Below are positions 46,700 to 58,575 of a stretch of 64,000 bases of DNA, piece after piece. The DNA is from Arbacia lixula. Taxonomy: Eukaryota > Echinodermata > Echinoidea > Arbacioida > Arbaciidae. The notes under the pieces were generated by a model that saw only the letters and a program-made list of their open reading frames with translations, ran no database searches and was not told the DNA's origin. The stretch covers positions 9,584,253-9,648,252 of the forward strand of contig OZ022591.1 in assembly GCA_963669155.1 (NCBI GenBank), given 5' to 3'. The translations under genes were made by a program, and so were the position numbers. Numbering within the stretch: the stretch's first letter is position 1; the number at the start of each line of letters is the position of its first letter.

Positions 46700-49660
46700 A
46701 GTATCTTAATCACCCCCCTCCCCTCTCACCCCCCTCTCCCCACCACTACCACCTCCAGGGTTGCAAATAGCGCACCCAAAGCAGGTCTTCTTCATCAAGA
46801 ACAGTCAACTCTCTAGAAATAAGGAAAAAAAAAACATACATGTACATACAAATCGGAATAATACATTAATGCAACTTTGAGCCAAATCGGACAAGTTATG
46901 GTAACTTTACGGATGTACAAAATTAGATACATCGATCACTCTTTTAAACGGGTGACGCTACGGTGTTATGGAGGAGAGACACGAATCGTCCACTTGTATC
47001 TATGTGCAGGTATTTACATGAATACAATAACGCAATCCTCTGCATTGTTGAGTCTATATCAAATATCTAATCGTTGTTTAACATATGGCCATACGTACCA
47101 GCCTAGCCTTGCTCCCAGGCTGTTAAATATTTCTCAACGCAGCTGACAAAAAGAGTCTAGTACTCTAGACTAGTCACTGTATACTTCTCATCTTGTCTTT
47201 GTTTGGGCGAGCCGGAGAAGAGATTGAGAGTAACTAGTCTACTGCAGTCAGACCCCTTTAGTGAATAGTTTGGTTTAGACAAGTCCAAAAGCCTGAAAGC
47301 CAGACTAGTACCGGCCTTGGATCACACTCACCAACATTGTTACAATGAAATGATACACCTTTAATGAATGCGCTCAATACGTCTTTGTTATGGCCATCTG
47401 GTGTTGCTTTATTTGTGTACATGGCGCTCAGTCGATCAAAAACGATGATTTCAGCCGTTCTTAGGTTGTACATTTTCAATAACAACAAAATAATGATACA
47501 TTTATTCGGTCCTTTTTGACAGAAAAAAAAACCTGTGTAAGGCATTGAAAAAAAAAGAAATGTTAATCACATTATGTTCTACGTTCTACGGGGACAAGAG
47601 CATGATATTTGTAATATTATTGTTATCATGTTCGTCATTAAATTAAGTAATTTTGTTTGCCCTGCTGAGAGTTCTTTTCATTCATGCAGATATCTTTAAA
47701 TCCTCACACTCGGTTTAAACATTCCGAGAAAATTCATGACAAGCGTGTGAAACTTGGCCCCTTGACATAAAGTGAGCGGGTGGATAGAGAAAGATAGAGC
47801 GGGATGCGAGTGTTGTGTGTATGTGTGTATGTGTGTATATGTGTGCGCGTGCGTGCGTGTGTGTGCGTGTTTATGTGGGTGCGTGAGTGTGTGTGAAAAA
47901 AGCAGAAATATATGCAGATAGAAATGAGAAAAAACAACGTACGGAAAGAAAGAGAAAAAGAGAGAGATAGACAAAGATAGAGAGTAAGAAGGAAATCAAA
48001 ATAGGGAGGAGAGAAACAAGATAAGGAGAGGAAGTGAAGGAAAAAGAAGGGTATGTGTGTGTGTGGGTGGGTGGGTGGGTGGGGGGGGTGGCAGGGATAG
48101 ATACATTATGGGATATATACAGAGAGACCGAGAACGGGAGAGACAGAGGGGGGGGGGGGGGGGGGGACAGTGACGGGACAAATAGGGGGTTTAGACAAGA
48201 AATAGGAGGGGTGGAGCGAGGGAGAGAAACAGAGACAGAGAGAGAGAGAGAGAGAGAGAGGGGGGAGAGAGAGAGAGGGGGGAGAGAGAGATAGAGAGAG
48301 AGAGAGACAGAGAGAGACAGAGAGCGGGAGGAGGGATATTGTAGATAGACTGATTGATATTTGCAGTCAGACAGACAGAAGGGGGTCGGGTACCCGGCCA
48401 GGGAAGATCACATTACTGATGAATATAGCTGTACATTATGAATGAGCGCCAGCACCCACACACTTTGGTCTCATCAGTTTCCGTTTAATTAGTCATGCCC
48501 GAGCTCCAAGTAGTGTTCACATCTCATGTTTTATTAAGTTACATTCGTTAACAAAGATGAAAAAACACTACATGGCGTCTTGAAGATAATAGAATGATTT
48601 TGTACAAGTCCAAGAAATAGAGTGTAAATACCACTGAAAATTAAAGAAAATACTGTATAAGAATTTCCGTCACAATATCAGAACTGGAAAGTGACTTTTA
48701 ACAGAATAGTTTTTTTAAAGAGTTTTGGCGGGTCGTCCAATATTCAGCGGTTCTTGTAAAAGCATGGAGATTCGAAACCGCAAAATCGCGCATCACGTCT
48801 CTCAGGACCGCAGCGATGCGTTGAGGCTAGCAGCGCCCCGCCGAATGGTACGCTGTACGGTGTAATACGGTATAAGAATGCAGACGGTGGTCGCTACGAA
48901 ACTTGGTGTTTCAAACGTAAAGCAAGGTCAGTTTTTAACCTTACCTAAAGCTATACTACCCTACTCTGACAAAAGGAAGCAAGTGAAAAATCACTCAAAT
49001 CTGGGTTATTGGTATTCTTAGATTGTATCCAGTATTCCCCACATACAGGCGAGATAGTCAATCGAACATGATGAAGTGTTGCACTGATGCCAATGCAAGT
49101 GACAGACACATTTTGCTCATTCACAAGAAAAGTCTCCTTTGTTAGTTGCTTCCTTTTATCAGAGTAGGGCAGTATCTAGGTATGTGAGATGTCATACTGG
49201 CAATCCATAACGCGTGACTTCTGTAAAAGGGGACAACCTACCTTCAGAGGACGTGTGGAATTGAATAAGCGAATAACCATGGCAATGTAGCCCGCTTTTA
49301 ATGCTGCCACGAGCGCCTTGCAGCCGAGTGTTAATGGCGCCAATTCTTTGAATATCCAAGCGTAAAATTTCCATTATTACTTAAACTTGCTCTCATGCTT
49401 TCATTCATACGATTCTCTGATATTTTAGTGTTTATCAACCACATCTTTCATCGGGTGGACAATGGGAAGTCAAATCATTGATGTAGGTAGAGAAAGCCAA
49501 CAGCTTAGTTTGGTTTAGCACGCTGTAGACAGTAATTCAAGAAGAAGAAGAAGATGTAAAAATAGTGTGTATTCATTGCAAGCTTTTAGGTTGGAAATGA
49601 CTTATCGATGTATGTTGGTTATACGCATTTCCTTTCTGGCTTGTATATAAATCGTTAATA
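46700..49660. other. Intergenic repeat-rich region
   Basis: No supported gene. Contains GT repeats (47815-47900), GGGT and poly-G (48058-48172), GA repeats (48233-48340), and a dispersed repeat at about 47190-47310 (CTAGTCTACTGCAGTCAGAC, CCCCTTTAGTGAATAGTTT) that recurs in inverted-free form at about 62600-62690. Confidence 0.6.
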
Positions 49661-49663
49661 ATC

Positions 49664-50360
49664 TAAACACAACAAAAAAGTAAGCCCCCCCCCCCCCTAA
49701 GAAAAATAGCATAACTTTTTATCGAAGAGGCTTTGGGCAAAATAATTTCGTTGGATTGTTTCTTAACATATTGACTAACTTATGTGTGAGAATTGCATTC
49801 ATCAGTCATGCATGTGTGGGCAAATTTTAAAGGCAAAAATGTAACTTTTTAAAAGTCACAAGGGTAATTTTGGGATTTTGTCATGTGAATTTTTGATGAA
49901 TTCCATTTCTTGTGCATAACTTATGTCCTTTCAATGTTTATCATCCATCTCTAAATGCACTAACACCTATCCCGTCACTTAACCCATTCTGGTTGAGTGA
50001 GCACCGTTTAACAAATACTCATACCTCTTGAGTTTGAAACTTAAAAAACCCTTTGTTTTGGTGAAAAATAAAACTCTGGATATTTTGACTGATGTGACAT
50101 GACCTGTTTAAGCATAAGAAGTCATGGTTGAGTGAAAACACATTGAAAATCGCACAAGAAATGCCAAAATGTATTGTTAAAATGGCATGAACAATTACCC
50201 TTGTGACTTTTGAAAAGTGACATTTTTGTCTTTAAGAAGTTAGTAAATAAGTTAAGGAACAATCCTGCCAAATTATTTTGCCCACAACCTCTTCGATAGA
50301 AAGTTATGTTATTTTGCTTAGGGGGGGGGGGGGGGGACTTACTTCTTTTTGTTGTGTTTA
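49664..50360. mobile_element. Foldback element with arms of about 250 bp, 697 bp
   Basis: Left end TAAACACAACAAAAAAGTAAG followed by a C run; right end is the reverse complement type: G run then ACTTACTTCTTTTTGTTGTG. Arms continue inward: CTTTTTATCGAAGAGG / CCTCTTCGATAGAAAG, TTTTAAAAGTCACAAGGGTAAT / ATTACCCTTGTGACTTTTGA. No transposase ORF, so it is a non-autonomous or foldback DNA element. Confidence 0.9.
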
Positions 50361-52450
50361 TTTACGATTCAAATTGCTTTTCGTGTGTACCAACCGACTT
50401 CGTCATTCTGCAATGAATCCAATGCAAATCTATAAAGTCTTCCTGGTTGGAATGTATGCACAATGGTGTATGTTTAACGCTCATCATAAAGATAAGGCGA
50501 AATTGCAAAATACAAAGTGGGGAAAACACGCTCAGATTATATAGGCATACTGTTGGTGTAATTAAAGTAGATTTCAATATGTATTTTTATTTCAATATCC
50601 AAAAATCATTTCAAAATTGTATCTATTTGAATTTAGAAATAAATTGTTATGATAATGATGAAAATGTTATTCATTGCGGATATAATCGCTAGTGATAACC
50701 GTTCTCGCAAAGAAGGAATCTACAAAGGTCACGACGTTTCGTGCGCCGCTGCAACACTTCGTCAGGTATGATACCAAATTGTAGTGAATAAAAGGGTTTA
50801 AATACCCTTTGGTCAGTGTAGCGCATTATAAGCCACTTCGTGATTGCAATTTGCCCATGAGCAGATTATTGCTGGTAGAAAATGAACTCAGGTCAATTAG
50901 TGGTAGGGTCCATGATTTAACTACCCACAGAGTTAAGTGGGAATTCATTAGATAGTCGACCACATTTCAATTTATTATCATGCAAATATGGCAACTGCTA
51001 TTCAGCTCTGAGAAGGTAGTGAAAGAACATTCCACCATGTACACCTGCTTCTATTGTTGTTCCGGTCACACTGTAACATGTCTTTACATCCTTAATTTAA
51101 CACAGCTTCATGAAAAAAAAATCCCAGTCAGCAGTCTAGTAGTATTTATTCAGTCGATTGTCCGACCATCGTGTAATTACGAAGTGGTCTATTCCGAGAA
51201 ACCCGCTCCTAAACGGTTAAAAGACAAAGGGCGCACACGGATGCGCGGCCAAACAATATAGGCCGCTTGTACTGGAAATAGGCCTGTTTCGTCATCTATC
51301 ATAATTTTATTCACGTCACTCAAACAATACGTTACTAATGGTAACCCCAAGGCTTGTCCGAGATTTGTCCGAGTAGCAGCAACTAATAGATTCAGAGTGC
51401 GTTCCATCCATTCAAAATGATCACGAAATACAGGTGGATGTCACCAGGCAGTTAGGGGGATAGTTTTGAATACATTACGAAAATGGCTTATTGTTATGAT
51501 ATTGGCTGATTTGGAATTGTCATATTGAAATCAAGCTTAAATATTCGTTGGCAGTAACATGATCCCCATATCAATAAAGTGCGTTGCGACGATGTGTATT
51601 GATGTTTATAACGAGCTAGGCCACATTTGACTTTAAAAAAAAAAGGTAAAAATAGCATCATGATAGGAAAACATAATTGAAAAAATATAGACCATTGTCA
51701 ACATTTCACGTTGGTTGCTAAACAATGTTTCTTTACTCTCTCCTATATAATGACACCACAATGGGTGAGAGGCAAATTTCAAAAGGTGGCCCTTTTTAAG
51801 GAATTTAGTTATAGATGATTTTATTCCTTATTATGAAAGGAAATATTCTGTAATTTCTTTTGTATGGGTAGCAGCACTCACTAAACACTTCACCATGGTA
51901 AGTGGCCTGGAATAGACCATACCCACACTTTTCTAAACACAAATAAGTAGCACTTATTTTGGAGTATGCATACCTGTTTTGCTAAAAATATCTCATAGTA
52001 CTTATGTATGAATTCTGACCGCAAAATGGAGATTAATCGGAAATTAAATACCAAACATGAAGGTATATGAAAAACATTGAGCAAAAAGCATTATGCAGAT
52101 CTGAACAATATGGAAAATGTGGACGTGGTCTATTCTAGGCCGGTTTCCATGGTAGAGCTTCACTTTTTAGGTTTTTTTTGCCACGTGCCCAAAATTAAAG
52201 AATGTACCTTTTGAATGGGATATAATTCATCCATACCTAAATTGGTGAGACAAATTTTTGCATTCCACCCCCCCCCCCGCTACGCCGCTCACTTTAATCC
52301 CATATAAACACTTATTTATCTCTTAATCTAATCCTTTATTAACGATACCTAGTCTGAAATTTGCATAATGAGGTCATTGAACCGTTTATAAGTGGCTTAG
52401 AGTTATCAGTACTCCCTATCCACATTGCTGCGCACGACAACCCTGTCTGT
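50361..52450. other. Intergenic region around the hammerhead motif
   Basis: No complete gene. 50540-50960 on the minus strand may be the remains of a Penelope-like element, but no reverse transcriptase or endonuclease domain is recognisable. The rest is AT-rich with a C run at 52265-52279. Confidence 0.4.
50727..50775 (-). ncRNA. Candidate hammerhead ribozyme of a Penelope-like element
   Basis: The minus strand reads, in order, stem I 5' strand GGTATCATAC, core CTGACGA, stem-loop II AGTGTTGCAGCGGCGCAC, core GAAA, then CGTC and the stem I 3' strand GTGACC. CUGANGA and GAAA are the two invariant hammerhead boxes and GUC is the preferred cleavage triplet. GGU/ACC and AC/GU pair across stem I; GUG-UGC pairs with GCG-CAC in stem II. 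Stem III is only the palindrome ACGU, which fits the minimal stem III known for hammerheads of Penelope-like retroelements that work as dimers. Position 10.1/11.1 would be an A/C mismatch, a weak point. Flanking minus-strand sequence (GGGTATTTAAACCC) fits an element end. Confidence 0.6.
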
Positions 52451-52451
52451 T

Positions 52452-52535
52452 GTCTAGGTTCTAGACGAATTTATATTTTCTCCGGAGCTCACTCTGTACT
52501 TGAATGCGAGCTGATAATACGTCTAGAACCTAGAC
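52452..52535. repeat. Perfect 15-nt inverted repeat with 54-nt loop
   Basis: GTCTAGGTTCTAGAC at 52452-52466 and GTCTAGAACCTAGAC at 52521-52535 are exact reverse complements. The flanks extend the pairing only weakly. It may be a small foldback element. Confidence 0.7.
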
Positions 52536-53222
52536 TACCCCGCCCCGCGATTCTGCCGCCCCTGCTAGAGGGGCACTATATTTCCTTGGTCATTTGCCCC
52601 CTCGAGTTATGGCAGTATATCGGTGCATGGAATCACTTGCATTTGCCCTCTCAGTCCAGCAGGCAACAAACTGTGTTTAGATTAACATGGGACTATCATT
52701 ACTTGGTAATGAGATGGTTATAGACGTGTTGATATGTTTATAAAGGATTATTTATCTCGGAAAGGAGCTCAATTTTGGTGTTGCCAGATCTCGACTTGTG
52801 TCCTTCGGCGACTGTTTCCCATCTTTATAGGGGCACATGAATTCATAACGTGAGTTTACATTTACAAGGAGACACTCCTATAAAAATTATCAGGAAGATT
52901 TGTTTTCAGGATGGGAACCTTTTTCCAGGAAGGGACACGTTCACCCCCTTGAAACGGGCACTTTTGTTTGTCAACTAGGTAAATGCTCACGAGGGCGACC
53001 ACCCTCTGCCTCATCCCCTCCCTGTCGCCCCTGGTATTTGTTACGTAATTTTCGTTTCATTGTCTTTCAGATAAAAACCTGCATGGCTATGTAAACTTTA
53101 AATTGGCCATACAGGCCTACAAGGGGCTATAAACATACATAAACTCACTGGGGATTTGATTACGTTCGTGTTATGAGCGTTTGAATTGTACTAAAGATAG
53201 AGAAGACTGACCAGAGACCAGT

Positions 53223-53408
53223 ATGGCTGATACAAATGGCGTGGAAAATACCAACGGAGGAGGAAAAGCGGATGACCAATGGAAAGTGGATAAGGTCCGC
53301 GCACTCCACACCATGAAGAACCATCAGGAGGTCGAACAATGCTACGATGACTTCGCAGTCGGTTTCGACGAGGTTCGTGGACGGCTTCTTGCGAATTTAC
53401 GAAAATAT
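53223..53408 (+). pseudogene. Upstream copy A of the methyltransferase first exon
   Basis: ATG at 53223 starts MADTNGVENTNGGGKADDQW, then KVDKVRALHTMKNHQEVEQC and YDDFAVGFDE, closely matching exon 1 at 58981 (MADGGGGGDDQWKVDKVHAL, HTMENHQEVEVCYDDFAVGY DK). A possible donor GAG|GTTCGT follows residue 50 (53372) in the same phase as the real exon; otherwise the frame continues VRGRLLANLRKY to a stop at 53409. It may be an alternative first exon, or a decayed copy. Confidence 0.65.
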
Positions 53409-53442
53409 TAAAGACACGTAAATCATAGGATACGGAGGTTTG

Positions 53443-53460
53443 TCGAGAGAGAGAGAGAGT

Positions 53461-53512
<52 letters not shown>

Positions 53513-53520
53513 AAGAAGGA
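53443..53520. repeat. (GA)n tract after exon copy A
   Basis: GA repeats followed by AAGAAGGAGGAGAAAGATGG, a junction repeated after copies B and C. Confidence 0.9.
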
Positions 53521-53540
53521 GGAGAAAGATGGAGGGAAGT

Positions 53541-53633
53541 TTGTTTGAAGTTTTGAAGTTTGAAGTTTATTCATTATTTCTGTCGACCCCTTTCGAGGTA
53601 TAAGCAATACATAGCAACTTGTACAATACAATT
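53541..53633 (-). mobile_element. 3'-terminal fragment of a non-LTR retrotransposon
   Basis: About 90 bp (TTTGAAGTTTATTCATTATT ... AGCAACTTGTACAATACAAT) that recurs at the left edge of the longer fragments at 53935 and 56680. It is cut off directly where exon copy B starts, marking a duplication breakpoint. Confidence 0.65.
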
Positions 53634-53635
53634 CA

Positions 53636-53745
53636 CGCACTCCACACCATGAAGAACCATCAAGAGGTCGAACAATTCTACGACGACTTCGCAGTCGGTT
53701 TTGACGAGGTTCGTGGACGGCTTCTTGCGAATTTACGAAGATATT
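53636..53745 (+). pseudogene. Copy B of the methyltransferase first exon, 5'-truncated
   Basis: Starts abruptly within the exon (CGCACTCCACACCATGAAGA) and carries only the ALHTMKNHQEVEQFYDDFAV part and GFDE|GTTCGT, followed by the same LLANLRRY-stop tail as copies A and C. It lacks the ATG region of the other copies, so it is not expected to start translation on its own. Confidence 0.8.
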
Positions 53746-53787
53746 AAAGACACGTAAACCCTAGGATAGTAGGATACGGAGGTTTGT

Positions 53788-53844
<57 letters not shown>

Positions 53845-53934
53845 AGAGAGTGAGAGAGAGAGAGAGAGAGAGAAAGAGGGAGAGAGAGAGAGAAAGAAAG
53901 AAGGAGGAGGAGAAAGATGGAGGGAAGTTTGTTT

Positions 53935-55990
53935 GAGGTTTTGAAGTTTGAAGTTAATTCATTATAAGAAATACATAGCAACTTGTACAATACAATTCAT
54001 AATGTACACATATGTTTTCTTAAAGGAAAAAAAAAGAAGAGAAAACAGTTTCGATATAATAGTATTTACAATATTTACCAGTATTCACAGAAGCTATGTA
54101 TTACATTTTATAAGATAGGCCTATAAGAAATTTTGAACCAATTTATGTCTAAGATTTCGCCATTATTACTTTAATGAACTTAGCGAGTTGAGATAATTTC
54201 TTAAAACTTCTCGTGTTAAATAATGAGGATATTATTTGGACAAATAACATAATTACGAGAAATGTATTATACTATTCTCACCTGAGAAGTAATTACATTC
54301 AAACAGATAATGAAATTCATCTCCTATAGCATTCAGATCACATAAATTACATTTCTTTTCAGATCTAGGAATAATTACATATCTACCTGCAACACATGGC
54401 AGATGATTACCGCATCTAAATTTAGATAAGTTTATCCTATCATTACTCTTCAGTTTTTTGAGATATGATTCGAATTCAAGATTATTTTTTTATTATCCTA
54501 TAATTTATGCATTGGCTATTATTTTGGACTTCGTTGTGTCAGTTTTTTTTTCTTTATCTCTTATTCGTTGTTCAAAAACTAATTTCACCCAGTTAACATT
54601 CACCTGTTTCTGCTCTTACCAGATATGGCTTAATCCATCCAACAAATCAATAATATTTGCTATCCATTTTAAAGTAAACGAACACAACATCTTCATGCAT
54701 TGATTTCATTACTTTGAACAACATACAGGATTTTGAACATTGCTCTTCTTGCTTGACTCACTTATTTTGATATAGCCTTTTTATTTCGGCCATTATAGTT
54801 CATGGTGATACCAAGATAAATTTAATCATTAACTATCTCAAGTTCATTATCATCGGAGGAAAATAATGGTTTCTTACGAATTCTCCCACGAGAAAAAAAT
54901 CATGACTTTGCTTTTTGAGCTATTAATAGTTAAATTCCAATGAAGACGATAATTCATTAAAGCATTAAGGGCTCTTTGTAAATCTGCAGGATTTTGAGCC
55001 ATAATGATGGTGTCATTCGCATACAATAATACCAAGGATGTTTAAGCACATGGATATCCATCAGCCGTTTAATTAATGCAGATCCATTGTACTCTCCTTC
55101 TAGTCACAAAAGGACCCTTCACAAAGATTTTCTCTTTGATCTCGATGTTCAATGCCGCCGATTCTCTGGATGGGTTTTGCCTGCATTTGACGTATAAACA
55201 AAATCGGGTGCGCAGAAGAATTTGGGGAAATATCCTCACCCCATACGCTTGTGACATGTAATACCTACGATGCATCAGTAAAGATTCAATCGAGGAATAG
55301 TGTTACGATATGGCAAAAAGCCTCTAAACGTGATATCAAGTTGCAGTATAAAAGTCTCAATTTCACAATGTTCCGCATCATACCTGCTTACAAAATTGCA
55401 TGAAACGTTACTTCAGATATTTTCCTTTCGGACAATTAAAATGAAAAACACGGCCAACCGCGCCCAAGCTAGTATTTCCATCTCAAAAAGTATCAAATTT
55501 CGTACTCGCTCGTCCTTTTTAACTACGTAAGAAGCACTTAGTGACAAAATTAAAAGTTCAGCAGCGAAAGCTGAAATGTATGTATAGGAATGCGTATGAC
55601 CTATTATGAAATCCAGGTGAACGTGACGCAATCGCGCATGCATCATATTGTTGAGAGCAGCTGCTAGTCATGAATATTAAGTGGCGGCATCAAACCTTGT
55701 TCAAAGCGATGTTTATCCATGTGCTTAAACATCCTTGATAATATATACATTCGTATGTATACCTCAATTTCATCATCACTTTAACATGTTCTTCTCTGAT
55801 CAGCAACACAACTTAAACCTTTATATGGGCGACTTATATAATATTCAAAATCATTTAGATATACATGTATTGCAAATAATAAAGGAGACAAATTGTCGCC
55901 TTGGCGAACACCATAATTAGAGTCTAACAGAGTGGATGTCTCATTGTTTAAGCTTACACAAGATTTTGCTTTGTCATATAGATTATACAA
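53935..55990 (-). mobile_element. Non-LTR retrotransposon fragment B, interrupted by a hAT-like insertion
   Basis: Minus-strand, 5'-truncated. Near 55781-55990 it encodes reverse transcriptase palm sequence (DKAKSCVSLNNETSTLLDSN, YGVRQGDNLSPLLF), then decays by frameshift. A 705-bp inverted-repeat element splits it at 55033-55737. The 3' end is at 53935 beside a GA tract. It is about collinear with fragment C (56680-58500). Confidence 0.85.
55033..55737. mobile_element. hAT-like non-autonomous element, 705 bp
   Basis: Inverted ends CAAGGATGTTTAAGCACATG at the left and CATGTGCTTAAACATCCTTG at the right (CAAGG fits the hAT YARNG rule). ATAATAC before and ATAATAT after form a 7-8-bp target duplication, typical of hAT. 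The paralogous fragment C has the empty site (ACAATAATACATACATTCG, around 58230), which confirms exact borders. No transposase is encoded. Confidence 0.9.
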
Positions 55991-56057
55991 AACTGAAAAA
56001 CTGAGAGAGCGTGAAAGAGAGAGGGAGAGAGAGAGAGCAAGAGAACGAGAGAGAGCA

Positions 56058-56105
<48 letters not shown>

Positions 56106-56160
56106 CAAGAGAGAGAGAGAGAGCAAGAGAGAGAGAGAGAGAGAGAGAGAGTATCGATGG
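55990..56160. repeat. (GA)n tract at the 5' edge of retrotransposon fragment B
   Basis: GAGA repeats with GCAAGAGA interruptions, followed by ATCGATGGGAGATAAAGAAA, a junction repeated at 58570. Confidence 0.9.
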
Positions 56161-56373
56161 GAGATAAAGAAAAAGGAAAGCGCAAAATTAAAAAGAAAAT
56201 GCTTACATTCATATATATAATGCACGAAACAACATGTAGGACTACGCTTTTATTGCTATGTGTTGTTTCGTTTGGTTCAAGAAAACGCCCACATTAGCTT
56301 CGTGACAAGTCGTGGTTATACGGTAGTGCTACATACGAGCGTGCGAAGGGGAGTCAGAGAGTGATTGACCAGT

Positions 56374-56538
56374 ATGGCCGATGGCGGCGGCGGAGGGGAT
56401 GACCAATGGAAAGTGGACAAGGTCCGCGCACTCCACACCATGAAGAACCATCAAGAGGTCGAACAATGCTACGACGACTTCGCAGTCGGTTTTGACGAGG
56501 TTCGTGGACGGCTTCTTGCGAATTTACGAAGATATTAA
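56374..56538 (+). pseudogene. Copy C of the methyltransferase first exon
   Basis: ATG at 56374 starts MADGGGGGDDQWKVDKVRAL then HTMKNHQEVEQCYDDFAVGF. The 90 bases before it (from CATTAGCTTCGTGACAAGTC) are nearly identical to those before the real exon at 58981, so promoter or 5' UTR sequence is duplicated too. Donor is GAG|GTTCGT (after 56499), weaker than the GTAGAC of exon 1; otherwise the frame ends LLANLRRY-stop. It could serve as an alternative first exon. Confidence 0.7.
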
Positions 56539-56578
56539 AGACACGTAAATCATAGGATATTAGGATACGGAGGTTTGT

Positions 56579-56617
<39 letters not shown>

Positions 56618-56679
56618 GTGAGAGAGAGAAAGAGAGAGAAAGAAGGAGGAGAAAGATGGAGGGAAGACTGTTTGAGGTT

Positions 56680-58496
56680 TTGAAGTTTGAAGTTTATTCA
56701 TTATAAGAAATACATATCAACTTGTACAATATAATTCATAATGTACACATATGTTTTCTTAAAGGAAAAAAAGAAAAAGAAAACAGCTTCGATATACAGT
56801 GAAACCTGTCTATATAGTGGCCACCCAAGGGAAACAAAAATTGTGGCCTTTATAGAAAGGTGGCTGCTATAGGCAGGTTCTTTAACACATAATCTCTCTC
56901 TGGGGGAATTATTTTAGTGGCCACTATAGACAGGTTGGCTGCTATAGACAGGTGGCCACTAAGACAGGTTTGACTGTAATAGTATTTACAATATTTACTA
57001 GTATTCACAGAAGCTATGTATTATATTTTATAAGATAGGCCTATAAGAAATGTTGAACCAATTTATGTCTTAAATTTCGCCATTATGACTTTAATGAACT
57101 TAGCAAGTTGAGATAACTTCTTTGAACTTCTCATGTTAAATAGTGAGGATATTATTTGGTCGAATAACATAATTACGAGAAATGTTTTTTTACTGTTATC
57201 ACCTGAGAAGTAATTACATTCAAACAGATAATGAAATTCAACTCCTATAGCATTCAGATCACATAAATTATATTTCTTTTCAGATCTAGGAATAATTACA
57301 TATCTACCTGCAACACATGGCAGATGATCCGCATCTAAATTTAGATAAGTTTATCCTATCATTACTCTTCAGTTTTCTGAGATATGATTCAAATTCAAGA
57401 TTATCATTTATTGTCTTATGATTTATACATTGGCTATTATTTTGGACTTCGTTGTGCCAGTTTTTTTTTCTGTATCTCTTATTCGTTGTTCAAAAACAAA
57501 TTTCACCCAGTTTACATTCACCTGTTTCTGCTCTAACCAGATATTGCTTAATCCATACTTATCCAACAAATCAGTGATATTTGCTATCCATTTTCAAGTA
57601 AACGAACACAACATCTTCATGCATTGATTTCATTAATTTGAACATCATACATGATAATTTACTCTGTTTACCACTGAACAATCTGCACCAAAATCCTGTC
57701 ATTCGTGTGGCAACTATTTTTGAAAGTTCATATTTACCAGTTTCTCCGTAAATCATGCAACTAGCGGTTGATTTATTTACCTTCAAAATGTTTCTCAAAA
57801 AATTTCGATAGAAAATTTCAACCTGCGTAACATCTTCAAGGCCCCAAATCTCACTACCATAATTTATGGCAGTATGGGAAGCACAACCTTATCAATAGTT
57901 CGTAGGCGATGTCTGGTGGCAGAAGAAGTTATCTTATATTACCAAGAATTTTGAACATTGCTCTTCTTGCTTGACTCACTTGTTTTGACATGGCCTGTTT
58001 ATTTCGGCCATTATAGTTCATTGTGATACCAAGATATATCAACTCAAGTTCATTATCACCGGAGGAAAATACTCGTTTCTTACGAATTTTCCCACGAGAA
58101 AAAAAAATCATGACTTTGGTTTTTGAGGTATTAATAGTTAATTTCTAAAGGATACAATAATTCTTTAAAGCATGAAGGGCTGTTTGTAAATCTGCAGGAT
58201 TTTGAGCCATAATGATGGTGTCATCCGCATACAATAATACATACATTCGTAGGTATACCTCAATTTCATCATCACTTAAAAATGCTCTTATCTGATCAGC
58301 AACATAACTTAAACCTTTATATGGGCGACTTATATAATATTCAAAATCATTTAGATATATAACAAATAATAAAGGAGACAAATTGTCGCCTTGGCGAACA
58401 CCATAATTAGAGTCTAACAGAGTGGATGTCTCACTGTTTAAACTTACACAAGATTTTGCTTTGTCATATAGATTATACACAACTGAAAAACTGAGA
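56680..58496 (-). mobile_element. Non-LTR retrotransposon fragment C with reverse transcriptase
   Basis: Minus-strand, 5'-truncated at a GA tract. 58145-58480 encodes reverse transcriptase: YNLYDKAKSCVSLNSETSTL, YGVRQGDNLSPLLFVIYLND, then VLLYADDTIIMAQNP with the catalytic YADD box. Further pieces follow: LIYLGITMNYNGRN (near 58030) and an INYGSEIWG-like block near 57850, both usual for the end of LINE ORF2, in different frames. It is broken and inactive. No endonuclease domain is present. Confidence 0.88.
56797..56976. mobile_element. TA-flanked MITE, 180 bp
   Basis: Inverted ends CAGTGAAACCTGTC and GACAGGTTTGACTG, flanked by TA at 56795-56796 and 56977-56978. Fragment B has the uninterrupted sequence CGATATAATAG at 54052-54062, the empty site. 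TA duplication suggests the Tc1/mariner superfamily. The inside repeats GTGGCC-ACTATAGACAGGT motifs. Confidence 0.92.
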
Positions 58497-58575
58497 GAGC
58501 GTGAAAGAGAGAGGGAGAGAGAGAGCAAGAGAGAGAGAGAGAGAGAGAGCAAGAGAGAGAGAGTGAGAGTATCGA
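58497..58575. repeat. (GA)n tract at the 5' edge of fragment C
   Basis: GA repeats with GCAAGAGA interruptions; matches 55990-56160 but is shorter. Confidence 0.9.

Noticed and set aside
52361..52723. 120-aa plus-strand ORF
   Set aside because: Overlaps a foldback repeat and shows no family similarity.
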